NCBI GenBank assembly: GCA_017453865.1
Contig: JAFTEC010000080.1
Coordinates: forward strand, 1 to 34,742
Direction: 5' to 3'
Length of the DNA: 34,742 bases
Source: Lachnospiraceae bacterium
Lineage (GTDB): Bacteria; Bacillota; Clostridia; Lachnospirales; Lachnospiraceae
Shown: in pieces, positions 1 to 6,414 of the stretch
How positions within the stretch are numbered: the first letter of the stretch is position 1
Layout: every line of letters begins with the position of its first letter
Program-made: the position numbers and the translations under genes
The notes under the pieces: generated by a model
Seen by the model: the letters and a program-made list of their open reading frames with translations, nothing else
What the model was told of the DNA's origin: nothing
The model's database searches: none

Positions 1-17
1 CCTCCGATTTGCCTCCT
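1..17 (-). promoter_or_regulatory. Ribosome binding site of a gene beyond the left edge
   Basis: Read on the minus strand, AGGAGG (12-17) lies three bases after the remnant toxin's stop codon, and a second GGAGG occurs at 1-5. This implies that a downstream gene starts just outside the window. In MqsR-type loci the antitoxin follows the toxin, so an orphan antitoxin is the likely neighbour. Confidence 0.4.
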
Positions 18-19
18 GA

Positions 20-410
20 TTATCTGAAATAGTATGTAAGCGGATATTTCTGTTCATGGAACGAAATGACGATCACGAAGCAGTTCTCCAGCTTGTTAAA
101 CTTGATCATGTTCAAAACCTTTATGCTCATTCTGCAGGATCTCCGAAAAATCCATTGCAGTAAGGCTCAATATTATATCTTTGGCTTTTGCCTCGTCGAT
201 AACATAATCCAGAAACAGATTGATGTTATCCTGACGTCTGGCGTTTCGATCTAGCCGGTAATTATCCTTTTCAACAGCTTCCTTCACCTCGGAAAGATAC
301 TGCTCTATGTCTTTCTGATCTATGTTCAATACTTCATCCTCTGCAGAGTGAATGATGGTTTTTTTTATTAATTCTATCATCAGTATAGCAACATGATTGC
401 TTTTTGTCAA
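20..410 (-). pseudogene. MqsR-like toxin gene remnant, internally deleted and frameshifted
   Basis: The minus-strand frame from the ATG at 410 reads 104 residues and stops at 96. It contains LFLDYVIDEAKAKDIILSL and DFSEILQNEHKGFEHD, a pattern I associate with MqsR-family toxins of Clostridia. Shifting frame at the stop recovers an obvious continuation (98 down to 20) reading IKFNKLEN, then VISFHEQKYPLTYYFR and a stop, which fits the C-terminal strand of the same family. The middle, normally about 25 residues, is missing. The joint carries ATCAAG, which can be read either as the end of HDQ or as the start of IKFN, so a short-homology deletion is likely. The normal product would be an mRNA interferase toxin. 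An internal ATG near residue 10 may be the true start. Family assignment is from memory; the broken state is clear from the two frames. Confidence 0.6.
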
Positions 411-550
411 TATCCGATCATTAAAACATCCTTACCGCATTGTCCATATACCAAGAGTATTCTCTCCTGAATCCTTGCTTTTTTTAAGACAACTATGAGA
501 TAATCAGAATGACAAAGGGCTTTTTCTGCATTAACGCGGCAGATTCAGCT

Positions 551-795
551 CAGATCGATAGCGAATGACTGCAGCCTACCCACGGATATCCGGGCGACTG
601 CTGCAGGGCAGATCGATAGCGAGCGACTGCAGTTTTGCGCCGAAATGCGGCGGTGCGACGCGAAAGCGCTCTTTTTGAGCGGGAGCGCCGTCCGGATATT
701 TCGGTGCAAAACAAAGGTAGAGAGCGTGATCTGATATGCAGCTGCCGGGCGGATATCCGGGTCAGATCCTGCACTGACGTACGGATATCCGGGCG
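551..795. repeat. Non-coding repeat cluster (24-bp duplicated unit plus CGGATATCCG palindromes)
   Basis: The gap 411-879 has no convincing gene. Within it a 24-bp unit starting CAGATCGATAGCGA and ending GACTGCAG occurs at 551-574 and 609-632 with two mismatches. The palindrome CGGATATCCG occurs three times, usually followed by GG (583-592, 750-759, 782-791), and a decayed form lies near 692. A small hairpin (AGCGCTC, T-rich loop, GAGCG) lies near 665-680. The short open frames here have repeat-derived composition and no recognisable protein pattern. It may be a decayed mobile or REP-type element. Confidence 0.6.
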
Positions 796-821
796 GGTTT
801 CTCAGAATGACAAGACTTAAA

Positions 822-854
822 AGATTCTTCGGGCTACGCCCTCAGAATGACAAG
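822..854 (+). repeat. Dispersed hairpin repeat, copy 1
   Basis: The 33 bases run from AGATTCTTCGGGC through a GGGC-TAC-GCCC hairpin to CTCAGAATGACAAG. An inverted copy lies at 21493-21524, and fragments with only the CAGAATGACA end lie at 801-814, about 500-511 and 18730-18745. It sits immediately upstream of the MobA-like gene, and its last bases supply a misleading ATG at 847. Confidence 0.75.
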
Positions 855-879
855 AAAGAATGACAGGGAAGGACAAAAA

Positions 880-1557
880 ATGATCTTCGGAGCGGTGATA
901 GCGGCTGCGGGAATGTCAAAGAGAATGAAGACCTTCAAGCAGCTTATGAAAATAGGTGATATGTCCTTCACCGAAAGTGTGATCGGTAATTTCCGGAATG
1001 CCGGGATAAAAGACATCGCGGTCGTCACCGGCTACCGGGGGGATGAGCTGGAGGAAAGCCTTAGGGAAAGCGGTGTCGTATTCTTAAGGAATGAGGATTA
1101 TGAAAGCACCCAAATGTTTGACTCTGCTCTTATCGGCTTCTCATACCTTAAGGAGCGCTGCGACGGGGTATTCTTTTCTCCGGTGGATGTACCCGCCTTC
1201 ACGGTTGACACGATAAAAGCCCTGGCGGAAAACGCAGAAAAAGCGGATGTCTTAGTCCCCCGGTGCCAGGGGAGACCCGGCCACCCGCTGCTCTTAAATA
1301 AAAGAGCCCTTGAGTTTATGCAGGGCTATGACGGACGGGGAGGTTTAAGGGGCGCATATGAAGAGATCATGGCATCGGGATACGGAACCGTCCTTAATCT
1401 CCCTGTTAAGGACGACGGCTCCATAATGGATGCGGACACCGAGGAAGACTATGAAAACCTATTAAGATTCAAGAATGCCAGGCTTTCCGATCCTTCCGTG
1501 AGCGGAGGGGACTGGCTTAAGAAAAGCAATAAAAACGGAGATTTCGGCAATGAATAA
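880..1557 (+). CDS. MobA/MocA-like nucleotidyltransferase for molybdenum cofactor
   Basis: The 225-residue protein has the nucleotidyltransferase fold of the MobA/MocA group, which transfers CMP or GMP to molybdopterin for molybdenum hydroxylases. Residues 5-16 (AVIAAAGMSKRM) form the nucleotide-binding loop, followed by FKQL at 19-22. The metal-binding aspartate is in SPVDVPAF (about 100-107), with RPGHPLL further on. The ATG at 880 is chosen because GGGAAGGA (866-873) precedes it at six bases; an in-frame ATG at 847 lies inside a dispersed repeat. It overlaps the next small ORF and heads a cofactor-maturation operon. It resembles proteins annotated MocA or DVU_1551-family NTP transferase; the cytidylyl versus guanylyl specificity cannot be read here. 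Confidence 0.85.
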   Translation: MIFGAVIAAAGMSKRMKTFKQLMKIGDMSFTESVIGNFRNAGIKDIAVVTGYRGDELEESLRESGVVFLRNEDYESTQMFDSALIGFSYLKERCDGVFFSPVDVPAFTVDTIKALAENAEKADVLVPRCQGRPGHPLLLNKRALEFMQGYDGRGGLRGAYEEIMASGYGTVLNLPVKDDGSIMDADTEEDYENLLRFKNARLSDPSVSGGDWLKKSNKNGDFGNE

Positions 1558-1639
1558 GCAGAGAAAGCTCTTACTTGAAAAACCGGTTGTACTGCCCTTA
1601 ATGGATATGCACGGAACCGCAGTACTTATAAAGCCATGA
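1550..1639 (+). CDS. Unrecognised 29-residue ORF, translationally coupled on both sides
   Basis: The ORF starts with an ATG overlapping the end of the nucleotidyltransferase gene, with GGAG at 1537-1540 nine bases upstream. It ends in the ATGA overlap (1636-1639) that starts the phosphatase gene. The peptide begins MNKQRKLLLEKP and ends GTAVLIKP. I recognise no family. Because the phosphatase gene has no ribosome binding site of its own, translation of this ORF probably delivers ribosomes to it. It may be a remnant of a larger accessory gene, a true micro-protein or only a coupling ORF. Confidence 0.4.
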   Translation: MNKQRKLLLEKPVVLPLMDMHGTAVLIKP

Positions 1640-2754
1640 GGCGGGTCTTTCTTATCCGTCATGGGGAAAGGGAGGATGACGGAGCCGGAAAAAGATATAT
1701 AGGCATAACGGACAGTCCCTTAAGCCCCGTCGGAAAAAAGGAAGCCGGGAAGCTCTCCGCCTTTTTTTCCGACCTTTATAAAAACAGCGATCCTCCCCTT
1801 ATTTTTTCAAGCCCCCTTACGAGGTCCATTGACACAGCCGTTCCCACCGCAGATTCCCTTGCCGTGATCCCGGTGCTTTGGGGTGGATTTAAGGAGATCG
1901 ACTTGGGTTCCTTTGAGGGGATGCTTATAAGCGATGTGAAGAAAAATTATCCCGGGGAATATGAGAAACGGGGAGAGCACCTTGGAAGCTACAGGCCTCC
2001 CGGGGGTGAGAGCTTTGAGGATGCCGGAAAACGTTTTCTTGAAGCTTTTTCAACCATTCTCTCCGAATCGGATGAGAATAAGGACATACTGATCTTTACA
2101 CATTCGGGAGTTATAAGGGCCGCTCTTTCCCTTCTCAGCTCGGAGAATCTCGATAAGCTCAGGGAAATAAGTATACCGAATGCTTCGATAAGCTGCCTCG
2201 AATATGACGGGAGAAGCTTTGAGGGCATAAAGTATTCCGGAGTCCGTCCTCTGAACCTCCTTGATGAGGAGGAGATAAAGAAGCTCTATAAAAAATATCA
2301 GGCACCTCAAAATGTGATACGCCATATGCGTGCCGTAGCAGTCGCAGCTAATGAGATATATGAGGGCATAGAACGGGATAAAAGACCCGCTCTTGAGCCC
2401 CTTATAAAGGCCGCTCTCCTCCACGACCTCTTAAGGAAGGAAAAGAACCATGCCGAGGCCGGTGCCGATGCATTGAAAAAGGAGGGGTATCCGGAGATCG
2501 CAGAGATCGTAAGGCTGCACCACTCCGATAGCATTGGCATTCCCCCCTTAGGAACCCCTCTTACCGCGGTGGAGCTGCTCTTTTACGCCGATAAGGTCGT
2601 TTTGGAGGATCGAAGAGTCTCCGTGGAAGAAAGGTTCCGTGAGAGCAGGAAAAAATGCTTAAGCGAGGAGGCTCTGAAAAAGCACGGAGCCCTTTATCAA
2701 ACGGCGCTGCTTATCGAAAACAGGATTGATTCCGTCAAACGCCGGCAAGCCTAG
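1636..2754 (+). CDS. Histidine phosphatase fused to an HD-domain hydrolase
   Basis: The protein has 372 residues and two domains. Residues 1-200 are a histidine phosphatase of the CobC/phosphoglycerate-mutase type, with LIRHGE at 6-11 (phospho-histidine), SSPLTRS near 58-64, the acidic KEIDLGSFEG, GGESF and the second histidine in FTHSGVI (about 154-160). Residues 220-360 carry an HD metal-dependent hydrolase pattern: an HMRAVA helix, LLHDLLR near 260-266, then a REK-type helix and RLHHSD. Both halves are phosphoesterases, so a nucleotide or cofactor phosphoester is the likely substrate, but none is shown. The start overlaps the 29-residue ORF by ATGA. Adjacency to the MobA-like gene suggests a role in maturing or housekeeping of the molybdenum cofactor. 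Confidence 0.8.
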   Translation: MRRVFLIRHGEREDDGAGKRYIGITDSPLSPVGKKEAGKLSAFFSDLYKNSDPPLIFSSPLTRSIDTAVPTADSLAVIPVLWGGFKEIDLGSFEGMLISDVKKNYPGEYEKRGEHLGSYRPPGGESFEDAGKRFLEAFSTILSESDENKDILIFTHSGVIRAALSLLSSENLDKLREISIPNASISCLEYDGRSFEGIKYSGVRPLNLLDEEEIKKLYKKYQAPQNVIRHMRAVAVAANEIYEGIERDKRPALEPLIKAALLHDLLRKEKNHAEAGADALKKEGYPEIAEIVRLHHSDSIGIPPLGTPLTAVELLFYADKVVLEDRRVSVEERFRESRKKCLSEEALKKHGALYQTALLIENRIDSVKRRQA

Positions 2755-2842
2755 CATAGCTTTCGTAGCGTTCCTTTGCATCTACTTCAGCCTTGTATTT
2801 CTTTCGGATGATGTCAATTCTTCTTTTTTTGATTATTTGCAT
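2735..2842 (-). CDS. Possible basic 35-residue small protein
   Basis: The minus-strand ATG at 2842 is preceded by AGGAG at four bases and opens 35 codons, beginning MQIIKKRRIDIIRKKY and ending YESYARLAGV. The peptide is lysine/arginine-rich and helical in character. Its end overlaps the 3' end of the phosphatase gene and its start overlaps the -35 box of the GntR promoter. I recognise no family; it could be a gene remnant or a small antisense-encoded protein. Confidence 0.3.
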   Translation of the reverse strand: MQIIKKRRIDIIRKKYKAEVDAKERYESYARLAGV

Positions 2843-2865
2843 TTTGCTCCTGTCGGTACTAGAAT
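2837..2865 (+). promoter_or_regulatory. Predicted sigma-70 promoter of the GntR-family gene
   Basis: TTGCAT (2837-2842), a 17-base spacer and TAGAAT (2860-2865) form a good vegetative promoter. Transcription would start near 2872, leaving a leader of about 60 bases before the GntR gene's AAAGGAG and ATG. Confidence 0.55.
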
Positions 2866-2934
2866 TGCAGTTGTCCGGAGTTTGGCGCTATCCCCGGCAA
2901 GGAGTATAAATATGCAATATAAAGGAGAATTTTT

Positions 2935-3669
2935 ATGGAAAAAACAAAGGACAATGATACTCTGCAGGTGCTTGCGGAGATAGGGTCGAACCTTCCCTAC
3001 TCCAGACGGTCGCCGATATCCGGCATCATATGTGAAAGATTGAAGGATGCCATTCTTTCGGGTGACATCCCAGCCGGTTACTGTTTTCCGAATGAGATAG
3101 AGATCTGCGATATCCTTGATATCGGAAGGAGCTCCTTACGAGAAGCCTATTCCAGGCTTCAGCTTTTGGGCCTGATCACGCGTACCAAAAACGGAACCTT
3201 CGTAAACGATCATACCGCCATGTTCTCACAGGCTGATTTCAACGCTATTATAAACGAATCGGATATGAATGATATCCTGGATTTCAGACGGGTCGTGGAG
3301 GTCGCCATTGCTGAACGCGCTGCCGAGAGAGCTACGGATTCCGATCTTAAGGAGCTTGATAAGCTTATTTCCGAGCAGGATGAAGCAAAGGATGATCCCG
3401 GCGCTCTTACGGAGATAGACTACCGCTTTCATACGGCTCTCGCAGAGCTCTGCGGAAACCAGCTGCTCCTTTTGTCCTTAAATACCGTCAGGCCGAAGTT
3501 CAAGAAGGAATCACTTTACGTTTTTTCTAAGCACAGTAAGTACACCATTGACGAGCACCGTTCCATAGTCAGGGCACTTAAGGACCGTGACAGCAAAGCT
3601 GCTCGGGCTGCCATGGAAGCACACCTTGACAGTATTGCCGATGTAATAAGAAAGGCGAAGGACGATTAG
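2935..3669 (+). CDS. GntR-family transcriptional regulator, FadR/FCD subfamily
   Basis: The 244-residue protein has an N-terminal winged helix-turn-helix at about residues 25-92 (ICERLKDAILSGDIPAG, then GRSSLREAYSRLQLLGLI and KNGTFVND), as in GntR proteins. Residues 105-235 form an FCD ligand-binding domain; its metal/ligand residues are visible in TEIDYRFHTALAE, DEHRSIVRAL and EAHLDSI. FCD regulators usually repress catabolic operons and release DNA on binding a small carboxylate-like effector. AAAGGAG precedes the start by eight bases. It is transcribed alone and may control the neighbouring cofactor operon or the purine operons; the ygeX operator at 18797-18813 is a candidate target, but this is inference. 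Confidence 0.85.
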   Translation: MEKTKDNDTLQVLAEIGSNLPYSRRSPISGIICERLKDAILSGDIPAGYCFPNEIEICDILDIGRSSLREAYSRLQLLGLITRTKNGTFVNDHTAMFSQADFNAIINESDMNDILDFRRVVEVAIAERAAERATDSDLKELDKLISEQDEAKDDPGALTEIDYRFHTALAELCGNQLLLLSLNTVRPKFKKESLYVFSKHSKYTIDEHRSIVRALKDRDSKAARAAMEAHLDSIADVIRKAKDD

Positions 3670-4065
3670 AAGTGGTTACTGCATCAAATTTCCGGGATCC
3701 GAAGCTCGGACCCGTTATAGATAAGTACCTGAAGGGCAGCAGCGATGTGTCCACGGAAAAGTTAGTCTTTCTTTACAAAAGAAGCAGCAAATCGTTGGGA
3801 TCTGCTGCTTTCGTCGTTGGTTATATTTATTCTGTTTCCGGTTTCTTTTTACTTTGCTTTCAGCATAGCTGAATACTTGCTCTAAACCTTGCAAAAGTGT
3901 TTTCAATTAAACCCACGATTAAATATAGGGAAATGTGCTGACAACTTTGCCCCGGTGCCTGATGCTGATAAAATAACGAAGCTTAGGCTTGACTTCTAAA
4001 TCTATCGCTTCATTATTTATTGATTAAGATTAAGATTGCGGTATCCGCATACGACACTTTTTATT
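3670..4065. other. Gene-free interval with decayed sequence
   Basis: This 396-base gap holds no convincing gene. It contains a GGGATCCGA/TCGGACCC imperfect hairpin (3704-3723, no T-run), the copy of an Rpn-like gene end described at 3782-3880, and a short TGCGG-TAT-CCGCA hairpin at 4037-4049 that lies just after the ATPase gene in its reading direction and may be a weak terminator. The rest is AT-rich without recognisable signal. Confidence 0.5.
3782..3880 (-). repeat. Duplicated 3' end of an Rpn-like gene with its hairpin, copy 1
   Basis: Two blocks are shared with 5664-5752: a hairpin ending CTGCTTTCGTCGTTG and the exact AGCATAGCTGAATACTTG. On the minus strand the second block reads KYSAML, the C-terminus of the Rpn-like fragment at 5729-6271. 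Upstream homology is lost at once because an in-frame stop follows. The AGCAGCAAATC/GATCTGCTGCT inverted repeat (3783-3809) followed by T-rich sequence on the minus strand would act as a terminator. Confidence 0.6.
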
Positions 4066-5463
4066 TTAGCTATACAAATCATCTAATGTAAGCAACGACA
4101 CTTTCTCTGCATCTGCATTCTCAACAACCCACTTGGAAAAACCTGACAACGAAAAAAACATATATTGAACTTCATCGTATTTTCTGTCAATAAGACCTTT
4201 TTTGTTCATTAAGCTTTCATAAACAGGCTTATCTATCTGTTCGTTTTTGAATTTGCACTCTCCAAGTACAGCCTTCTTCCCAGCTTCATCAATTCCGACA
4301 ACATCAATATCTGTAGGTATACGGTCAGGTCCCATGCCCCACCATTTTCCAACATTTGTTGTCAGGCATTTGAGTCTGCCATCCAGACCGTTTGATAGAA
4401 CGTAATATCTGCACATATCTTCAAAAATCTCCCCCATAAAATCATGCAAATTATTTTTTACATACGTATTGTAATAGACATCGCCACGATTCATCTCAAC
4501 AGCTGCACGTCCTTTTGGTATGAATCTGTACCAGAAACGATACATACCATCAACAATCTCATAATTAACTTTTTTCTTGTTCTTTTCATCTGTTATCGCA
4601 GAAACCTTTGCCAATACCCCAACTGTAGTAAGATTCTTTATGGTATATGACACTGCGGCGGTTGACTCATGTACCTTGTCGGCAATTTCATTTACTTTAT
4701 TGGCACCGCCCGAACAGGCCTCAATCACCATATTGTATGTGCTGACTGTTCGAAATTCCTGCATAAGCAAATTATATGGTTCTTCATAAAGATAGCCGGA
4801 AGGCTTAAAGAAATTATTTATTAGATTATCATCTATGGAAATAGAATCATCGAAAAGTGTTAAATATTTTGCAACGCCACCGGTAACACCAAATACAACA
4901 GCCTTTTCTTCATTATTGTAATCAGGTACAAACTTGGCAGAATCCAAATAATCAAACGGTCTTAAAAAAATCTGATTACTACGTCTGCCAAAAAGCGGAC
5001 TCTTTTCGCTCAGGATCTTCTTCTCCATAAAACTGATCGCAGAGCCACTTATTATAAGATAGATATTCTTCTTACTTAGAATTGAATCAATTGCACCTTG
5101 AAATCTTGACAAAAAAGACTCGTCAGCTTCAGCAATATAGGGTATTTCATCTAAGGCAATTATTGTTTTTTTTCCTTTACAACTATTGCCTGCAAACTTA
5201 AAGAAGCCCTCCAAATCCGAAAACTCTACACCATCCATTTCCGGTACAATATCGGAAATAAACTGTGCACTCCACTTCTTTACATTATCTTCTAAACTGG
5301 ATTTAGCAGCCACATAATAGGATGCCCTCTTACCCTTAATAAATTCCGTAATAAGTGTAGATTTACCAATACGTCTGCGACCGTAAATAACAGTCATTTG
5401 AAAACCCGGCTGATTATATGTTTCCTCAAGTACATTCAATTCAAGTTCTCGTCCTATAAACAT
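4066..5463 (-). CDS. Arch_ATPase AAA protein with DUF234 nuclease-like C-terminus
   Basis: The 465-residue protein belongs to the archaeal-type AAA ATPases (PF01637 type). FIGRELELNVLEE opens the protein, the P-loop GRRRIGKST is at about residues 29-37, and the Walker B TIIALDEIPYI is near 124-134. A winged-helix region near 260-320 is followed by the DUF234 domain, which shows DIDVVG...VLGECKF (about 390-415), the acid-plus-ECK pattern of PD-(D/E)XK nuclease folds. The ATG at 5463 is chosen because AGGAGG lies six bases upstream; longer frames start in AT-rich promoter sequence. The function of such proteins is not settled; they are common accessory or mobile genes in Clostridia. Base composition is clearly more AT-rich than the central island, which supports transfer. 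Confidence 0.85.
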   Translation of the reverse strand: MFIGRELELNVLEETYNQPGFQMTVIYGRRRIGKSTLITEFIKGKRASYYVAAKSSLEDNVKKWSAQFISDIVPEMDGVEFSDLEGFFKFAGNSCKGKKTIIALDEIPYIAEADESFLSRFQGAIDSILSKKNIYLIISGSAISFMEKKILSEKSPLFGRRSNQIFLRPFDYLDSAKFVPDYNNEEKAVVFGVTGGVAKYLTLFDDSISIDDNLINNFFKPSGYLYEEPYNLLMQEFRTVSTYNMVIEACSGGANKVNEIADKVHESTAAVSYTIKNLTTVGVLAKVSAITDEKNKKKVNYEIVDGMYRFWYRFIPKGRAAVEMNRGDVYYNTYVKNNLHDFMGEIFEDMCRYYVLSNGLDGRLKCLTTNVGKWWGMGPDRIPTDIDVVGIDEAGKKAVLGECKFKNEQIDKPVYESLMNKKGLIDRKYDEVQYMFFSLSGFSKWVVENADAEKVSLLTLDDLYS

Positions 5464-5502
5464 TCTTTTCCTCCTACCGGAAAGCCACTTCAGCAAAATG
5501 TC

Positions 5503-5537
5503 TTTTACTAAAACACATTTTATTAAAATATATTTTA
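5503..5537. repeat. 15-bp tandem AT-rich repeats at the ATPase promoter
   Basis: Units start with TTTTA at 5503, 5518 and 5533. The first two are TTTTACTAAAACACA and TTTTATTAAAATATA; the third is partial (TTTTAG). TTTTATTAAAA is itself near-palindromic. The position across the -10 box and early transcript suggests an operator. Confidence 0.5.
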
Positions 5538-5559
5538 GCACGGCGTATTTAATTGTCAA
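5532..5559 (-). promoter_or_regulatory. Predicted promoter of the ATPase gene
   Basis: On the minus strand TTGACA (5559-5554), a 16-base spacer and TAAAAT (5537-5532) form a near-consensus promoter about 70 bases upstream of the ATG. The -10 box overlaps the 15-bp tandem repeats at 5503-5537. Confidence 0.55.
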
Positions 5560-5607
5560 TATAAAACCCCGGTGCAAAGCCGATTTTGCAAGGCGGCATG
5601 CGCATTG

Positions 5608-5638
5608 CAATTCAGCGCACTAGTAGTGAGTTGAATTG
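5608..5638. repeat. Two-tier symmetric palindrome
   Basis: CAATTCA (5608-5614) pairs with TGAATTG (5632-5638), and CACTA (5618-5622) pairs with TAGTG (5624-5628), all symmetric around 5623. There is no T-run. It lies at the right edge of the AT-rich ATPase block, between that block and the second Rpn-like gene end, so it may mark a junction. Confidence 0.45.
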
Positions 5639-5663
5639 TAACGAAAACATAAAGGACAATGAA

Positions 5664-5752
5664 AAGCAGTAAACCACTGGGATCTACTGCTTTCGTCGTT
5701 GATTGTTATTCTATTGTAACTATGTGTTTTATAGCATAGCTGAATACTTGGA
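5664..5752 (-). repeat. Duplicated 3' end of an Rpn-like gene with its hairpin, copy 2
   Basis: This is the counterpart of 3782-3880. It comprises an imperfect hairpin (AGCAGTAAACC and GGGATCTACTGCT) followed on the minus strand by CTTTTCATT, probably a terminator of the Rpn-like gene, and the last codons of that gene (block AGCATAGCTGAATACTTG). Confidence 0.55.
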
Positions 5753-6271
5753 CTGGTCTGCAACCGGTATTCCAAGTGCATTCATTGCCTGTTCAGCCGT
5801 CAATTTCATATTCTTCATAAGTTCCTTAATATCTACAAGTTTTTCATCTGCTCGACCCTTTGTTACTTCTTTCGCTATCTCTTCCGCTATCTCATCTTTC
5901 ATCAATTCCCTTAAAGCCTGGCACATTCTTTCATCCCTCCTTATCTTTTCAAAAAGCTCCGCATTTTCCGAAACACTTACCTGGAGAACCGCATCGATAT
6001 TATTCCGTTCCCCGGGTTCCTTTTGTGTATCAAAGAGCACCTTTCCGCTAAGATAATAAATTCCTTTATACTTTTCCGTGATCACTACCCCGGATCCTTC
6101 AAGCATCCTGAATAACTCCCTCGGATAAGCCTCCCGTATCATGGTAAGCGTAAGCTCCTCTGCCGGTATTTCATTCACATGCTCGCCAAGTGCTTTATAC
6201 AGACAGCCATAGGAAATTGTTTTGTAGTAATCATCAATTGATAAGGAGATCCATCTCCAACGCCTGCTGGC
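5729..6271 (-). pseudogene. Rpn-family (PD-(D/E)XK transposase-like) gene, N-terminus missing
   Basis: Only the C-terminal part of the family is present. The frame upstream of a GTG at 6178 still reads family-like sequence (WISLSIDDYYKTI, then GCLYKALGEHVNEIPAEELT) back to a stop at 6272-6274. It continues with IREAYPRELFRML, KGIYYLSGKVLF, RMCQALRELM and a C-terminal EQAMNALGIPVADQSKYSAML. Full-length relatives are roughly 300 residues with a nuclease core in the missing half, so this is a truncated remnant, although 149 codons from the GTG remain open. These proteins are recombination-promoting nucleases, often multicopy in Lachnospiraceae. Family recognition is from memory. Confidence 0.6.
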
Positions 6272-6353
6272 TCAGCTGATACTCGGAATCATAGCTCTGT
6301 CAAAGGTATTAGGTCATTCTATTGAAGAGCGAACGCAGCACAGGCTTTCAACA

Positions 6354-6398
6354 TTTTTGCTCCCTAACTCATTTTTTTTGACAGTTACGGAGCAAAAA
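6354..6398. repeat. 45-bp near-perfect inverted repeat
   Basis: TTTTTGCTCC-C-TAACT (6354-6369) pairs with AGTTA-C-GGAGCAAAAA (6383-6398) around a 13-base T-rich loop: 15 pairs plus one C-C mismatch. It lies 16 bases after the stop of the molybdopterin-binding gene. It could stop transcription, but on either strand the hairpin is followed by A, not T, so it is not a textbook intrinsic terminator. Confidence 0.6.
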
Positions 6399-6414
6399 TC
6401 ATACATAAAAGTCT

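Noticed and set aside
551..632. CRISPR array
   Set aside because: Only two copies of the 24-bp unit, unequal content between them and no cas gene in the window.
635..820. Short open frames in both directions within the repeat cluster
   Set aside because: They are arginine- and serine-rich translations of the repeats with no start signals or family pattern.
3715..3906. Minus-strand frame of 63 codons as a small gene
   Set aside because: It runs through the duplicated gene end and hairpin in a different frame from the KYSAML remnant and has no start signal.
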